Below are positions 11,055 to 21,338 of a stretch of 64,000 bases of DNA, piece after piece. Origin of the DNA: Artemisia argyi (Eukaryota > Streptophyta > Magnoliopsida > Asterales > Asteraceae); the NCBI GenBank assembly GCA_030686995.1, contig CM060704.1, positions 169,886,218-169,950,217 of the forward strand, in the 5' to 3' direction. The notes beneath the pieces were generated by a model. That model was not told the origin of the DNA. It worked only from the letters and a program-made list of their open reading frames with translations, and did not search any database. Within the stretch, counting starts at the first letter, position 1. The number at the start of each line of letters is the position of its first letter. The translations under genes and the position numbers were made by a program.

Positions 11055-12096
11055 TAAAAGGAGATCACACTTTGGGCTTATAATGGTGTGATAACTTTTA
11101 CTTTTTATCTATGTGGCACAAGTTATTGAAATACATTATAAGTTTCAAATACAATATAAGATAATCAACTTTATAGTTATGACTGATTCAATTTTCGCTA
11201 CTGGGTTTAGCAGAGCTGCAATATAACTACTTTTAAAGTAATGTTTTGGGATTGCTTATTTGTTTTTTTTATGTGGTACATAAGGATTAACGAGTTTTGT
11301 GAGTGTTTGGGATTTCGTATTAGAGTTCCTTATCTATCCTTTTAAGAGTGAAATACGCAGTTTCAAATAAGTAATTTGAGTCTGCTCTTTTTCAAAATGT
11401 CTAAAATATCGAAACAAACGTAAATTAAATTAAAAAGGTCTAACAAGTTCTAGCGCTACAAATAACTTTTGTAGCATAAACAACGTTAACCTTATATAGA
11501 AATCGCACTTAGGACTTATAAAGGTGTGATGACTTTCACTTTTCATCTATGTGGGAAAAAAATGTGAAATATAAGTTTCAAATCTCGTTTGATAACATAG
11601 AACACCTTAAATGGCCTCTCATCCTCGTTGGTCAAATGTCTTCTAACTTGTTTAATAACTTGTCCTTTCACTCACTTTCTATCAACTCATTTGATATTTC
11701 CCCTTGATGTGCTAACTTTAGACATGAACTCGTGAAGGCACATGATGTCTATTTATCCATCAATCTATCAAAATATTAATTATGATCTTGTGTTAATATG
11801 ATTGTAAGATGCAGTACATTTATATCTGACGAAAAATATACACTAAAGTGTACACAACAAAGATCAATAAACACAATTGAGGATTAGGGATCCAAGTCTA
11901 GTTGACAACGAGTATCCTACTATTGGAATCCTGAGGATCGAGAGCTTGCAATCCTTGCTTGCATGAATCAACGTGTTTATATATTTCAATATATACAAAC
12001 ATTAAACCAATGATTTGGCTTGTTGGAAATGTGAAAATAATAATTTTGGACCTGTTACTTCTATATTTCCATATCTACACGATATCATTATTTTTC
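11055..12096. repeat. Array spacer
   Basis: Spacer paralogous to 49990-50440 (GTGAGTGTTTGGGATTTC, TCTAAAATATCGAAACAAACG and the TATCTATGTGGGAAAAA phrases, twice). No gene is visible. Confidence 0.5.
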
Positions 12097-12185
12097 CACA
12101 GGATTGACAAAAGCTGTTGACGAAATGCATGCCGTGAAAATCTTGGTGTATGTTTCGGGATTTTTGACAGAGGAGCTTTGCTAGT
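12097..12185 (+). pseudogene. GDPDL exon scrap, copy 5
   Basis: Reads as LTKAVDEMHAVKILVYVSGF, the VIDEMHAANISVYVSGF segment of the family, then breaks off into spacer. Only about 30 codons remain. Confidence 0.55.
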
Positions 12186-13045
12186 GTTTAGAATTTCTGC
12201 TTATTTCTTTGCTGAGTGTTTGAGATTTCTTATTCGAGCTTCATATCTGATTATTAAGAGTGAAATACGTAGTTTCAAATAAGCAACTTAAATCTGTTCA
12301 TTTCAATTTTCAAATGCGGGTAAAGAATTATTATTCGAGCTCCATGTCAGTCTCTAATGATTCCATATCAAATAATCCCTTTCAAAACACAATGGCAAAC
12401 ATCCCCTTAACAGCATTCATATTCTTTTCAAATCATCGAGACATGTAACATGTTAAATAAGAAATTCCATGCAAACAGAAATAAAAACATCAAGAAACGT
12501 ATGTTTACAAACAAGTTTTTGCCAACACCCATCCTGATGATACTAAGGAGTAGCACTTGGGATTTATAAATAGCTCATAACTTTATATTTTTATCTATGT
12601 GGGAGAAACTATTAGATTATAAGCATCAAATCTTGTCATACAATATCAGAAATGTAGAATCACAAGTAGAGAGATAACTTGTTTGATAACACAGAACACT
12701 TCAATTGTTTCTCATTCTCTTCGCTCAGTCGGTTGCTTGTGGTGTGGTTCAATGGTCCTTCCGCTCACTGGCTATTAACACTTTTAATTTTTCTGGTGGA
12801 TGTGGTAACTTCATACGTGAAGACCAAAGTGTCTTATTTCCCATCAAACTATTTAGGTATATGATTTATAATCTTTGGTTAATCTAACTATGAGATACAA
12901 TACATTTAAATTTTACGAAAAGTATATAAACACCAAAGTGTAAATTAGCAATGATTTGGCTTATTGGAAATGTGAAAATACAATAAAATTTGGACCCGTT
13001 ACTTCTATATTTCCATAATTATAAACACTAAACTTTCTAATATCA
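12186..13045. repeat. Array spacer
   Basis: Spacer paralogous to 50450-51190, including TATCTATGTGGGAGAAAC and CTCAGTCGGTTGC. No gene. Confidence 0.5.
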
Positions 13046-13600
13046 ATATTTGATCATATCTCAGCAAGCAGCATACCTAGCATCGAACAAAGGCCATGTC
13101 TCACCATCTACACGATCAAAAGTGCACTAAAGAAGTGAATTAATTTGGACCCGAAACAACAAGTTTTGATCCAATCCGGCCTTAGAAAAGTTAAGTCCTG
13201 TGAACCAATTTACCGGAGAGTTCTGTTGTTTACTAGACCGACTGATGATGCACCAAAACTTGTTATGGAAATACTGATGACATCAAGCTAGTACGCAGAT
13301 GCGGTTAATGTTGTTAAGATAACGTATTATGGTTGATTGAATGATAACGAGGGTTTGATACAATATAAATACAACACTAACATATGGGCTTGGCCCAATG
13401 CAAATAATACAACTCATAATAATAGTCCACTAACAAAGAAATCGATTGTTCAGGAGAGTAAAATTTATTTACCACAGGATTGCTTCGGGATTTTTGGCAG
13501 AGACGTTGAGTATAATCCTTGGTTTTTATAGTGATCCGCACACCGAGCTTGTTTCATTCAATGCAGTCGGTTTGATGATATTAATCGGTAAGTAAAACTC
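13046..13600 (+). pseudogene. GDPDL 3'-exon fragment, copy 6
   Basis: Two exon pieces in order. The first (13046-13320) carries the DPKQQVLI region and the ADAVNVVK region, with several frameshifts. The second (about 13445-13600) reads IVQESKIYLPQD and the SDPHTELVSFNAVG region. The 120 bases between fit an intron position. It is paralogous to 51195-51745 at high identity. Confidence 0.6.
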
Positions 13601-14600
13601 GCTTAAAATAGCAAGATATATTATGTGCTTTTCATAACGTTACGATCAAAAATATAAATAATAGTAACATAAACGTAACTTAAAAAAATGACACTCTTGG
13701 TTTAAATTTTTGGTTTGGGTTGAAATGAGACTTTTAGTACTATGTATTAGTTGTATGAACTTGACAATGTTGATCATTGTTTTTTAGAAAGGCAACGGTG
13801 TTGATCATTTCTCTAAAGTTTGGTTGATAAATATAGTTCTATGTCACATTTCATGAATTAATTCTTAGGTTTCAAGATAATCAGCTTTAATAGTTATGAC
13901 TTAATTATGACTGATTACACTTCATGAATTAGTTCTATGTTACAAAAACTACTTTTTAAAGTGGTGTCCATTTATGTGCTTAATGCATAATGTATACCGT
14001 ACAATGTACATTAAGAGTTTTGCGAGTGTTTAGGATTTCTTATTCGAGCTTCATATCTTAATATTCAAAGAGTGAAATACGCATATTCAAATAAGCAATT
14101 TCAATCTGTTCATTCTAAAAATTGTCTAAAATAGCAAAACAACGATAAACTAAAAACATCCAAAACAAGTTCATGCTCAGTTTGAAAATGTCTAAAATAC
14201 CAAAACAAACATATGTTAAAAACTTAAAAAGATCCAAACAAGTTCATGCTTTACAAGTTAGTTTGTGTAAAGCACAAAAATGAGGTCTACTAACATATTC
14301 ACACTTTGGACTTATATAGATGTTATAAGTTTTACTTTTTACCTATGTGGGACAAGTTATTTGAGGTATAAGTATGAATTTTTTTTTAATAACATAAAAC
14401 ACCTTAAGTTATTGCTTCTCATAATCGTCAGTCACATAGAACACCTTATGTTATTGCTTCACATCATCGTTTGTCCAGTATCTCCCAACACTCACTTTCT
14501 ATCAACTCATTTGATATTTCTCCTGGATGTGGTACTTTAGACGGGAAGGCTCGATGTCTCTTTATCTATCATATTATTTATATATGAATTATGATCTTGT
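13601..14600. repeat. Array spacer; empty site of the Helitron
   Basis: Spacer paralogous to 51750-51992 plus 58314-59000. At 13841/13842 the sequence TAGTTCT-A^T-GTCACAT is uninterrupted. In the other copy a 6.3-kb Helitron sits exactly between this A and T. Confidence 0.7.
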
Positions 14601-14605
14601 GTCAA

Positions 14606-14761
14606 TGGAGCACGCACGCAAAGACTCCTACAAGGGTGGTGGTGCTAGTGATTCATCATAGAACCAACGGTGCTGACAACAAAGTTATTGTTGATGGTAT
14701 CTGTCTCTATAATATTGTGGTAAATATTTGGTTTGGGTTAAAATGGGACATGTAGTACCAT
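14606..14761 (+). pseudogene. GDPDL terminal exon scrap, copy 7
   Basis: Reads GARKDSYKGGGAS, then degraded tail. It is cut on the left by rearrangement and followed on the right by the Copia insertion at 14768. A similar scrap is at 59425-59500. Confidence 0.5.
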
Positions 14762-14767
14762 GTAAAG
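14762..14767. repeat. Target duplication, left (GTAAAG)
   Basis: GTAAAG is repeated at 18808-18813, immediately outside the other LTR. Confidence 0.65.
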
Positions 14768-14936
14768 TAATGAATGGATAATCTGTTGTGTCTATTCCAT
14801 AGAATGCATTAGAGTACATATAGTTTCCATACAAAGCTATTTTGGGTAAATGACAATCACCCATAAATCAAGGCTAATTACAACTAATTGATTTGTGATT
14901 ATCTACTTGGAACCTTATCCATAGACACGCTTAATA
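14768..14936 (-). repeat. 3' LTR of the minus-strand Copia
   Basis: 169 bp, starting TAATGAATGG and ending GCTTAATA on the + strand. In element orientation it runs TATTAAGC...CATTCATTA, so its termini are TA...TA and not TG...CA. Immediately upstream in element orientation is the polypurine tract GCGGGGGAG (rc of 14937-14945). Confidence 0.8.
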
Positions 14937-16049
14937 CTCCCCCGCAGTTAGAGCGGGAGGAAGCCGGACGCTCAAACTGGATCTAAAATCTTCAAATAAG
15001 GCCGAAGGAAGTCCCTTTGTGAAGATATCTGCGTACTGATAACGGGAGGGTACATGAAGAACACGAACCTGACCAGCAGTAACCATGTCACGGACAAAGT
15101 GTATATCAATCTCAATATGTTTGGTCCGTTGATGTTGAACAGGATTAGCAGACAAATAGATGGCACTAACATTATCACAGTAGACCAGAGTGGCAGTAGA
15201 AAGAGGAGAATGCAGCTCACGAAGAAGGTTACGAAGCCATGCAGTCTCAGCTACAACATTAGCAACACCCCGGTACTCGGCTTCGGCACTAGACCGGGAG
15301 ATGGTGTGCTGTCGCTTGGAGGACCAAGAAAGTAGATTATCGCCCAGAAAAACACAGTATCCCGAAGTAGACCGTCGTGTGGATGGGCAACCCGCCCAAT
15401 CTGCATCTGTATATCCAACAAGAGAAGTGGTAGAGGATGAATATAGGTGTAGACCAAAATCCAAAGTCCCTCGAACGTATCGTAAAACACGTTTAAGGGC
15501 AGCTAAATGTGGCTCTCGAGGATCATGCATGTAAAGGCAAATCTGTTGTACAGCATAGGAGAGATCCGGTCTAGTAAATGTAAGATACTGGAGACCACCT
15601 GCAAGACTGCGATATAAAGTAGGATCCTGAGCTGGAACACCTTCGGGACCCAGTTTGGATTCTGTATCAACTGGTGTTCGAGAAGGGTTACAGTTAGCCA
15701 TGTGAGCACGTTCAAGGAGCTCAGTAGCATACTTCCGCTGAGATAGAAATAAACCTGTAGAATGTCGTGTAGCAGAAACACCAAGGAAGTAATTAAGTGG
15801 TCCAAGATCAGTCATGTCAAATTCACTATGCAGGGATGCAATGATCTGCTGTAGAAGAGCTGTAGAAGAGGCTGTAAGAATAATGTCATCCACATAGATA
15901 AGTAGGTAAGCAACTTGAGAGCCCTGTCGAAGAATAAATAAAGAAGAGTCACAGCGACTGTGGTAAAATCCAACTCTAGTAGCATAACCTGCAAATCTTT
16001 TAAACCAAGCACGAGGTGCTTGCTTTAGCCCATATAAAGATTTCTGCAA
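14931..16049 (-). CDS. Copia reverse transcriptase (C-terminal part) and RNase H
   Basis: About 370 residues. Starts in the RT fingers/palm at QKSLYGLKQAPRAW and continues to the catalytic YVDD box (about residue 52), the LGVSATRHSTG and FTRPDLSYAV regions, then RNase H with YTDADWAGC, SAEAEYRG and the terminal HFVRDMV...ADIFTKGLP. The stop codon (TAA) lies inside the 3' LTR start. The N-terminal RT palm with the first catalytic aspartate is absent: compared with the Copia RT at 44642-46825, roughly 75 codons are missing between VANGSS (in 16357-16025) and QKSLYG. No promoter of its own; it would be expressed from the LTR at 18639-18807. Inactive as an RT. Confidence 0.85.
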   Translation of the reverse strand: MQKSLYGLKQAPRAWFKRFAGYATRVGFYHSRCDSSLFILRQGSQVAYLLIYVDDIILTASSTALLQQIIASLHSEFDMTDLGPLNYFLGVSATRHSTGLFLSQRKYATELLERAHMANCNPSRTPVDTESKLGPEGVPAQDPTLYRSLAGGLQYLTFTRPDLSYAVQQICLYMHDPREPHLAALKRVLRYVRGTLDFGLHLYSSSTTSLVGYTDADWAGCPSTRRSTSGYCVFLGDNLLSWSSKRQHTISRSSAEAEYRGVANVVAETAWLRNLLRELHSPLSTATLVYCDNVSAIYLSANPVQHQRTKHIEIDIHFVRDMVTAGQVRVLHVPSRYQYADIFTKGLPSALFEDFRSSLSVRLPPALTAGEY

Positions 16050-16357
16050 AAGGCAGACATGGTGAGACTACTACCATTGGCAACCAAACGAGCCTTATAA
16101 CGACTCAAAGTCCCGTCAGCATGAAATTTATGCTTGAACAACCACATAGATCTTACCAAATTAACACCAAAGGGCCGTGGTACAAGAATCCAAGTATCAT
16201 TTTTAACTAACGCATTATACTCATCATACATAGCATTATTCCAATGAGGGTTTCGAAGAGCAAGGAAAGGAGATTTAGGTAAGGGCGAGATAGGAGAAGT
16301 ATGAAGTGAGAGACGTTCAATGGGTTTGACAATGCCTAATTGTGACCGAGTGACCAT
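16025..16357 (-). pseudogene. Copia RT N-terminal fragment
   Basis: 110 codons: MVTRSQLGI...RLSLHTS, the region just before RT, then NAMYDEYNALVKNDTW, VRSMWLFKHKF and KARLVANGSS. Right after this an internal deletion joins it out of frame to the QKSLYGLKQ segment and it ends in 10 foreign residues. It overlaps the next frame by 25 bases. Confidence 0.8.
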
Positions 16358-16387
16358 GCGGTGAGTACGGGGTGGTTCAGTGGGAGG

Positions 16388-17038
16388 TTATGTAGGTTGG
16401 GTAGCTTGGGTAGAGGCGTCGTGGTTGCTTGTTTGTGTAGGAAGTTGTTGGGCTGGTGATGGTTGATTTTGAGTTGTGGTATGTGGGCTATTGGGCTGCG
16501 GTTGAGCTGCGGGTAGTGGGCTGTTGGGTAAACTCGTCTGAGCAGGAGGTGTGATGGGCTCATGATAGGTATTAGGAAAGTCCTGTAGTGGATTTGGTGA
16601 TGGGGGGTTAGTAAGCACTTGGTGAAGTAGATGGGACGGTGTAGAGTCTAAAAAAGTGTAGGAAGGTGGAGATTCGGGTGTCATTGAGCGGTAAGGAAAT
16701 TGCGTTTCATCAAAGGTGACATGTCGGGAAAGTATAATTTTGTTTGTTTCAAGGTCTAGGCATCGAAAACCACGGTGATAGGCGGGATATCCCAAGAAGA
16801 TGCATGGTGTTGCTCGTGGGGCAAGTTTGTGAGGGGAGTGTAGGTGAGGGTAGCATAGACACCCAAATATACGTAAGTTAGAGTAGTTGGGTGCTTTGTG
16901 AAAGAGTCTTGTGTAAGGGATTTCGTTGTTGATGGCGGTAGAAGGTAAAAGGTTGAGTAGATATGCGGCCATATGTAGGGCCTCAACCCAAAAGGTGGGG
17001 GGGTAAGTGAGCTTGAAACAAGAGCGTACGAATGACAT
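16388..17038 (-). pseudogene. Copia integrase C-terminal part and linker
   Basis: 216 codons. Starts in the last helices of the integrase core (YPPTFWVEALHMAAYLLN), passes the conserved LRIFGCLCYPHLH and FLGYPAYHRGFRCLD blocks, then a proline/glutamine-rich linker that normally separates integrase and RT. It is out of frame with the upstream integrase because of a one-base change in a run of seven G (+ strand, about 16997-17003), and ends at a stop at 16388. Confidence 0.8.
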
Positions 17039-17930
17039 TGTTGATGGTTCTAATCATGCGTTCCGCCTTGCCATTTTGTTGGGAGGTTTTGGGGCAAGAA
17101 AATCTAAATTGTATCCCGTGGTTAGCAAAAAGTGTATGTAAGCGGTTATTGTCGAACTCACCACCATGATCACATTGGAAACTTTTTATTTCGCATTTAA
17201 ATTGGTTCTTAACATAATTACGAAAATGCAAAAATTTATCAAGCATGTCAGATTTTTGTCGAAGAGGGTAAATCCATAAATAATGAGAGAAATGATCAAG
17301 AAATAGGACGTAGTATTTGAAACCACTTTTACTAACAATTGGAGATGTCCATAAATCGGAATGAATAATATCAAAACAATGTTCAACAATGGAATTCGAA
17401 CTATAAAAAGGAAGCTTCACATGTTTGCCAAGTTGACAAGCATGACAAACATGTGTAGACTTTTCTTTATTGCATGAAATAAAATGACGTGAAACAAGAG
17501 ACCGTAGCACTTCATCACCTGGATGACCGAGGCGTTGATGCCACGTGGATGAACTTGTGGAAAGTAAGGCAGTGGGGATAGTTGATGGCTTGGTAACCGG
17601 ATAGAGATCGCCCGAACTGTCACATCGTAGGAGGATATGACGAGTCAAGAAATCCTTCACCGAGAAACCAAAGGCATCAAATTCTATAGTGTAATTGTTA
17701 TCCCTAGTAAACTGACGAACAGATATAAGATTTTTAATGATATTGGGAGTGACAAGAACATTATGAAGGTGAAGGGGGCGATGAAGGGAAGGAATAATGC
17801 TATGGCCGGTATTGGTAACGGGAATAGAATTACCGTCACCAACGTGAACAGATGGGAATAAGCATTTATTAAAAAGTGTACTTAAATTACTTGCATTAGA
17901 ATTTAAATGAGAAGATGCACCTGTGTCCAT
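16983..17930 (-). pseudogene. Copia protease and integrase core
   Basis: 315 codons. Begins MDTGASSHL, the retropepsin active site DTGA. Then come the LISVRQFTRDN region, the GAG-pre-integrase WHQRLGHPGDEV, the HHCC zinc site ending CHACQLGKH, and the integrase core with HSDLWTSP, CDHGGEFD and QQNGKAERM (the DDE residues). A TAG directly before AAC-ATG-GAC-ACA separates it from gag in the same frame. In the related element at 60873 this position is a Trp codon, so a single nonsense change explains the break. Ends by frameshift at LPPHLLG. Confidence 0.85.
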
Positions 17931-17933
17931 GTT

Positions 17934-18497
17934 CTATGTCGGTTCCTGGAGAGTCATAGTGCTAAACGCACTAGGAAATGATGTTGCTTGTGATGGGTAT
18001 AGAGCAGGAGCGGGTCCAAGAATACCACTCGAATTATGAATCTGATTAAAATTACTGGGGTACGATGCAACCTGTTGGGCCTGGTACATGTACGAGGGGT
18101 ATTGGGTTGTTTGAACAGCATAAGCTGTTTGGGCCGGTTGGGTGAAGGGTTGGCCCAGTAAGTTTGGAAGCATGGGCTGGTGATTCTGAAAAGATATACG
18201 AGCCTGGTAAATGGCTGGTGCGTTGTATTGTTTAGGTTGTATGGAATTGGTGTTACTAATCAATCTACCAGTAGCATTGGTACTAAACATGCGACCACTG
18301 ATATGATTCCCTACATAATTATTAGAAGCCAATCCAGATCTAGTCTTGTAGTCGTGTATGAATCTACAGCGAGAACCAAATTTACATGTTCCCTTATTGA
18401 AGTGAGAACATAATTGTGATAGGTTTTGAGATTTATTAGAAGTACCTTTATGATTAGGTGTTGGAGAGCTGTTGTCATCAACGGCCATAGTTGCCAA
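17934..18497 (-). pseudogene. Copia gag C-terminal half with a CCCH zinc finger
   Basis: 187 codons starting MATMAVDDNSS. Instead of the usual CCHC knuckle it has C-x7-C-x5-C-x3-H (CSHFNKGTCKFGSRCRFIH), as does the sister element at 60873. The rest is a Gln/Pro/Ser-rich tail ending TMTLQEPT before the TAG. The capsid-like N-terminal half (LDKLNYxSW...) found in the sister element is absent; only about 140 bases separate the LTR from this ATG. The gag therefore cannot form normal particles. Confidence 0.8.
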
Positions 18498-18624
18498 TTT
18501 TCAGTGTTGTACCTTCATTACTTTTGGTTGAAGAAGCAGCTAGGAAGAAGGAGCGGCTGTTTTGTGGAGAAAAGAGGGGGAAGGAGATGACTTTGGGAGA
18601 GAGATTTTAGGAGAGGATCGTTTA

Positions 18625-18638
18625 TTAGGCTGATACCA
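18625..18638 (-). other. Primer binding site (initiator Met tRNA type)
   Basis: On the minus strand TGGTATCAGCCTAA directly abuts the LTR, matching the TGGTATCA core of the initiator-Met tRNA primer site. The sister element reads TGGTATCACAGCCA. Confidence 0.75.
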
Positions 18639-18807
18639 TAATGAATGGATAATCTGTTGTGTCTATTCCATAGAATGCATTAGAGTACATATAGTTTCCA
18701 TACAAAGCTATTTTGGGTAAATGACAATCACCCATAAATCAAGGCTAATTACAACTAATTGATTTGTGATTATCTACTTGGAACCTTATCCATAGACACG
18801 CTTAATA
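18639..18807 (-). repeat. 5' LTR of the minus-strand Copia
   Basis: 169 bp, identical by eye to 14768-14936 and followed by the GTAAAG duplication (18808-18813). Short LTRs of 150-200 bp are typical of the Ale/Retrofit Copia lineage. Confidence 0.8.
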
Positions 18808-18917
18808 GTAAAGTTGTATGAACTTGACAGTGTTGATCATTTCTCTAAAGTTTGGTAGATAAATATAGTTCTATGTTATATTTCATGAATCAATTATGAG
18901 GTCTCAAGATAATCAGC

Positions 18918-19184
18918 CTTTTTTTTTTAAAGATGTCTCTATTAAAATTGCAATGCTAACAGTCACGATACAAATTACAAGACCTACAACAACAACGATA
19001 AAAAGCGAAAAAGTCCAAGAAGGCTCCAACAAACAACTTAAACAACACACCAAGGGACGGCACTCAATCCATTTGCCAAACAACCAACGGAACTGATCGA
19101 GATACACCTTCTTTGGCCAACTTATCAGCATCATTGTTATGCTTTCGCTTAATATGCGTAACCAATCTATTAGAACTCACAGCT
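18918..19184 (-). mobile_element. 5'-truncated LINE (L1-type) fragment
   Basis: On the minus strand it opens with 39 codons ending in a stop: AVSSNRLVTHIKR, KHNNDADKLAKEGVSR. This is the end of the L1-type RNase H domain (H.N..AD.LAKEG). A 3' UTR and a terminal poly-A (T run at 18919-18927 on + strand) follow. AGATAATCAGC (18907-18917) and AGATAATCGGC (19185-19195) flank it, an 11-bp target duplication with one mismatch. It interrupts the array phrase AGATAATCAGCTTTAATAG. Confidence 0.8.
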
Positions 19185-19311
19185 AGATAATCGGCTTTAA
19201 TAGTTATGACTGATTATTTAAGGATCGAGTAATCAATTTTGGCTAATCAGTTCAGCAATAGCTGTAACAAAAATTACTTTTTAAAGTGGTGTTTGGGATT
19301 ATTGCTTATTA

Positions 19312-19320
19312 ATTCCAATT
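19312..19320. repeat. 9-bp target duplication of the MULE, left
   Basis: ATTCCAATT here and at 32452-32460, immediately outside the inverted repeats. Confidence 0.9.
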
Positions 19321-19445
19321 GGGTTAATTCTTTGAAAACGTATGATACTTGCCACGAATATTAGTTTTGAGTATTGTACAAAAAAAAAAGCTTATCTGCT
19401 AATGAAAGTCGACTATTTTGTCCTTTTTGGGGTATTTTGACACTT
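19321..19445. repeat. MULE terminal inverted repeat, left
   Basis: Begins GGGTTAATTCTTTGAAAACG. 125 bases pair with 32327-32451 with a single mismatch near the inner end (GGGGTATTTTG against GGGGTGTTTTG). Confidence 0.9.
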
Positions 19446-19672
19446 CCCCAGCCGGTTTGCTCCACCTCAGCCGGTAAGAATCCACGTGGGTTTTTCTTTT
19501 TTTTTTTTTTTTTTTTTCTTTGCCTTTTAACATCTCCTTTTTAATTCAAAACACAAAAAAAATAATTTGCTACTTTACTCTTTCATCTAGTTGTGGTCCA
19601 ACTTGATGAACCCTAAACCTACTTCATCCATTTTATAAAATTACCAAACAAAACTCCAAATCCAGATGTTCC

Positions 19673-20287
19673 ATGGCTTCATCATCTTCCAGCTCACGTT
19701 ATTATCGTAGAAGGTACAGCAAGGAGGAGATTGCTCGTATGTCTCACTGTATTTGCAACTTTCCAATTTATGAACAAGTCTCATGGACTCCGGACAATCC
19801 AGGTCGAAGATTCAAAGGATGTCCCACCCGTGTAAGTTACCCACCCCGTAAATATAAGATTAGAATTCGTATATTTGGAATTGCTTTTGATTAATGATAT
19901 ACAACATCCTTTTAGGGTAAAGAAAACAAATGTGAAGTCTATGGATTTCTTGATGATGAGTTGCCATCTCAATACTACAAAGACCTAATGTATAGGCTGT
20001 ATAAGGACAACCAAAGTTTGGAGTTCAAGTTACATAGCCTTTCCCACTAGGATGATCCTCAAGAGTGGGTTGGACAGAAGGAGGACATTTGCCATTTAGA
20101 TCATGCTCATAATGCAATGGGAAAGAAACCAACTGATGTAGTAATGATGGAAATGATTTACAAAGAAATGAATGAATTGAAGGTCAAGGCAAAAGTTTAT
20201 GACACTTTCTTTATAGATTCCACATGTTTGATAATTGTGTTGATGGTGTTGATTGGAGCAGTCTTTGTTATGTCAGTGAACCACTAA
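19673..20287 (+). pseudogene. GRF-type zinc-finger, tail-anchored protein (broken)
   Basis: Exon 1 (19673-19831) encodes a Ser/Arg-rich start then HCICNFPIYEQVSWTPDNPGRRFKGCP, the first half of a GRF zinc finger (C.C...... SWT..NPGRRF.GC). The intron is 19832-19915 (GTAAGT...TTTTAG). Exon 2 continues NKCEVYGFLDDELPSQYYKDLM, matching the family's C...F.W.D.....YKDL. A TAG at 20048-20050 interrupts it. The frame stays open afterwards for 78 codons to TAA at 20285 and includes a C-terminal membrane span (CLIIVLMVLIGAVFVM). GRF fingers bind nucleic acids in other proteins; plant proteins with one finger and a tail anchor are common but uncharacterised. Here it is an internal gene of the MULE. Confidence 0.65.
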
Positions 20288-20639
20288 ATTGTATTACTTA
20301 GAAATGGAACAAAGTGGACTTGTACTCTGCATTTTGTATGTTTCTATTATGGGATTGCAGTTGTTATTGTATGTTTTTAACAAGATAGAATTGCAGTTTG
20401 TTATATTCTATCTTGTTATGAATGCATTTCTTTTTTGTTTGTTATGTTATGGTAACTGTTACCTTGACCATTTATGTTCTTATGTTGGACAATGAATTGT
20501 CATATTCAAATGACTGCATTTGTATCATGTTGTTGCTACTATTATAACCAAAACATATACAACAATATATGAAATAGTGTTCTTTCATAACATAAATTGT
20601 TAGTGCAGTAGCACATTACAATGTTAGAACCAGAACACA

Positions 20640-20946
20640 TACATCCTACATCATTTACCAAGCCCTTCAATGAACAAAATAGGGCTGAATAGTGGCCATC
20701 ATGGCAACACTATTTTACATATCTTACAGAATAACATAGCGGCAATAAGTGCTGCACTATGTTACTTTGACCCCCTAACTTTACTAAGCCCCCCCAGTGA
20801 ACAAAATAGGGGCTAATAGTGGCCATACTGGCATCACTATTGAACATATCTTACACAAGATAATAGTGGGCATACATGCTGCACTATTTTAGTTTCAACT
20901 GCACAATACTATGGCCCTCCCATGAACAAAATAGGGCAGAATAATT
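20640..20946. repeat. About 122-bp tandem repeat, 2.3 copies
   Basis: Units begin near 20665, 20787 and 20911 with a (A)TGAACAAAATAGGG motif followed by a AATAGTGGCCAT and CACTATT...ACATATCTTACA core. The third unit is cut by the LTR element. Lies between the GRF gene and the transposase end inside the MULE. 20288-20640 holds no other clear feature. Confidence 0.6.
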
Positions 20947-20951
20947 ATACA

Positions 20952-21321
20952 TGTTAGAAATAGAAGTGACGATCATTATTGTATCAACGAGTCTTGTAAT
21001 AATGTTGTAATAGTCTTGTAGTTTAGTTAAGGGTAAACGGGCTTGGTTTAATCTAACATTGTATTAGTTTATGTCTAGTCCATTACATAAGCCCAAGCCC
21101 AGCCCATCTCTTTATCCTAACTATATAAACCTCCAAATGCTACCATTTGGAGGTGGTGCTTCTAGGTTATTTTCTCTCATTTTGTATCCTTCTCTCCTAA
21201 TCTAATATATCTCACTTTCTCTCTCTAGAAGTTGCCATCTTTTTATCTCTTCATCTCTCTATTAATCTTTCTTTTAATCATCATATTATATGTGAAATGA
21301 TACAAGTTATGGGATCCAACA
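20952..21321 (+). repeat. 5' LTR of the SIRE-like element
   Basis: 370 bp, TGTTAGAAAT...GATCCAACA. Contains TATATAAA (21122-21129) followed at once by a perfect hairpin, ACCTCCAAATG and CATTTGGAGGT (21129-21154). CT-rich sequence follows. Confidence 0.9.
21122..21154 (+). promoter_or_regulatory. LTR TATA box with an adjacent hairpin
   Basis: TATATAAA at 21122-21129; the last A begins an 11-bp perfect stem with a CTAC loop. A start 25-30 bases after the TATA box would fall in or just after the second arm. Confidence 0.65.
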
Positions 21322-21323
21322 AG

Positions 21324-21338
21324 TGGTATCAAGAGCCA
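21324..21338 (+). other. Primer binding site (initiator Met tRNA type)
   Basis: TGGTATCAAGAGCCA two bases after the LTR; standard TGGTATCA core with an extra A before GAGC. Confidence 0.8.

Larger units (their letters stand above)
14768..18807 (-). mobile_element. Defective Copia element, short-LTR (Ale/Retrofit-like), minus strand
   Basis: A 4040-bp element with two 169-bp LTRs that look identical by eye and a GTAAAG duplication. It is read on the minus strand: gag remnant (18497-17934), protease and integrase (17930-16983), integrase end (17038-16388), then RT pieces and RNase H. The N-terminal half of gag is missing, a TAG separates gag from protease, a frameshift lies at a G7 run near 16997-17003, and about 75 codons of RT are deleted. 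It cannot supply its own RT. Identical LTRs show that it moved recently, probably in trans. Confidence 0.85.

Noticed and set aside
15054..15805. Several 80-115-codon frames antisense to or overlapping Copia RT/RNase H
   Set aside because: Shadows of the real minus-strand RT/RNase H frame; no family resemblance.
18625..18638. tRNA gene near the Met-type sequence
   Set aside because: Only the 3' complement is present, as expected for a primer binding site; no cloverleaf. The same holds at 21324, 33382, 37316 and 60723.
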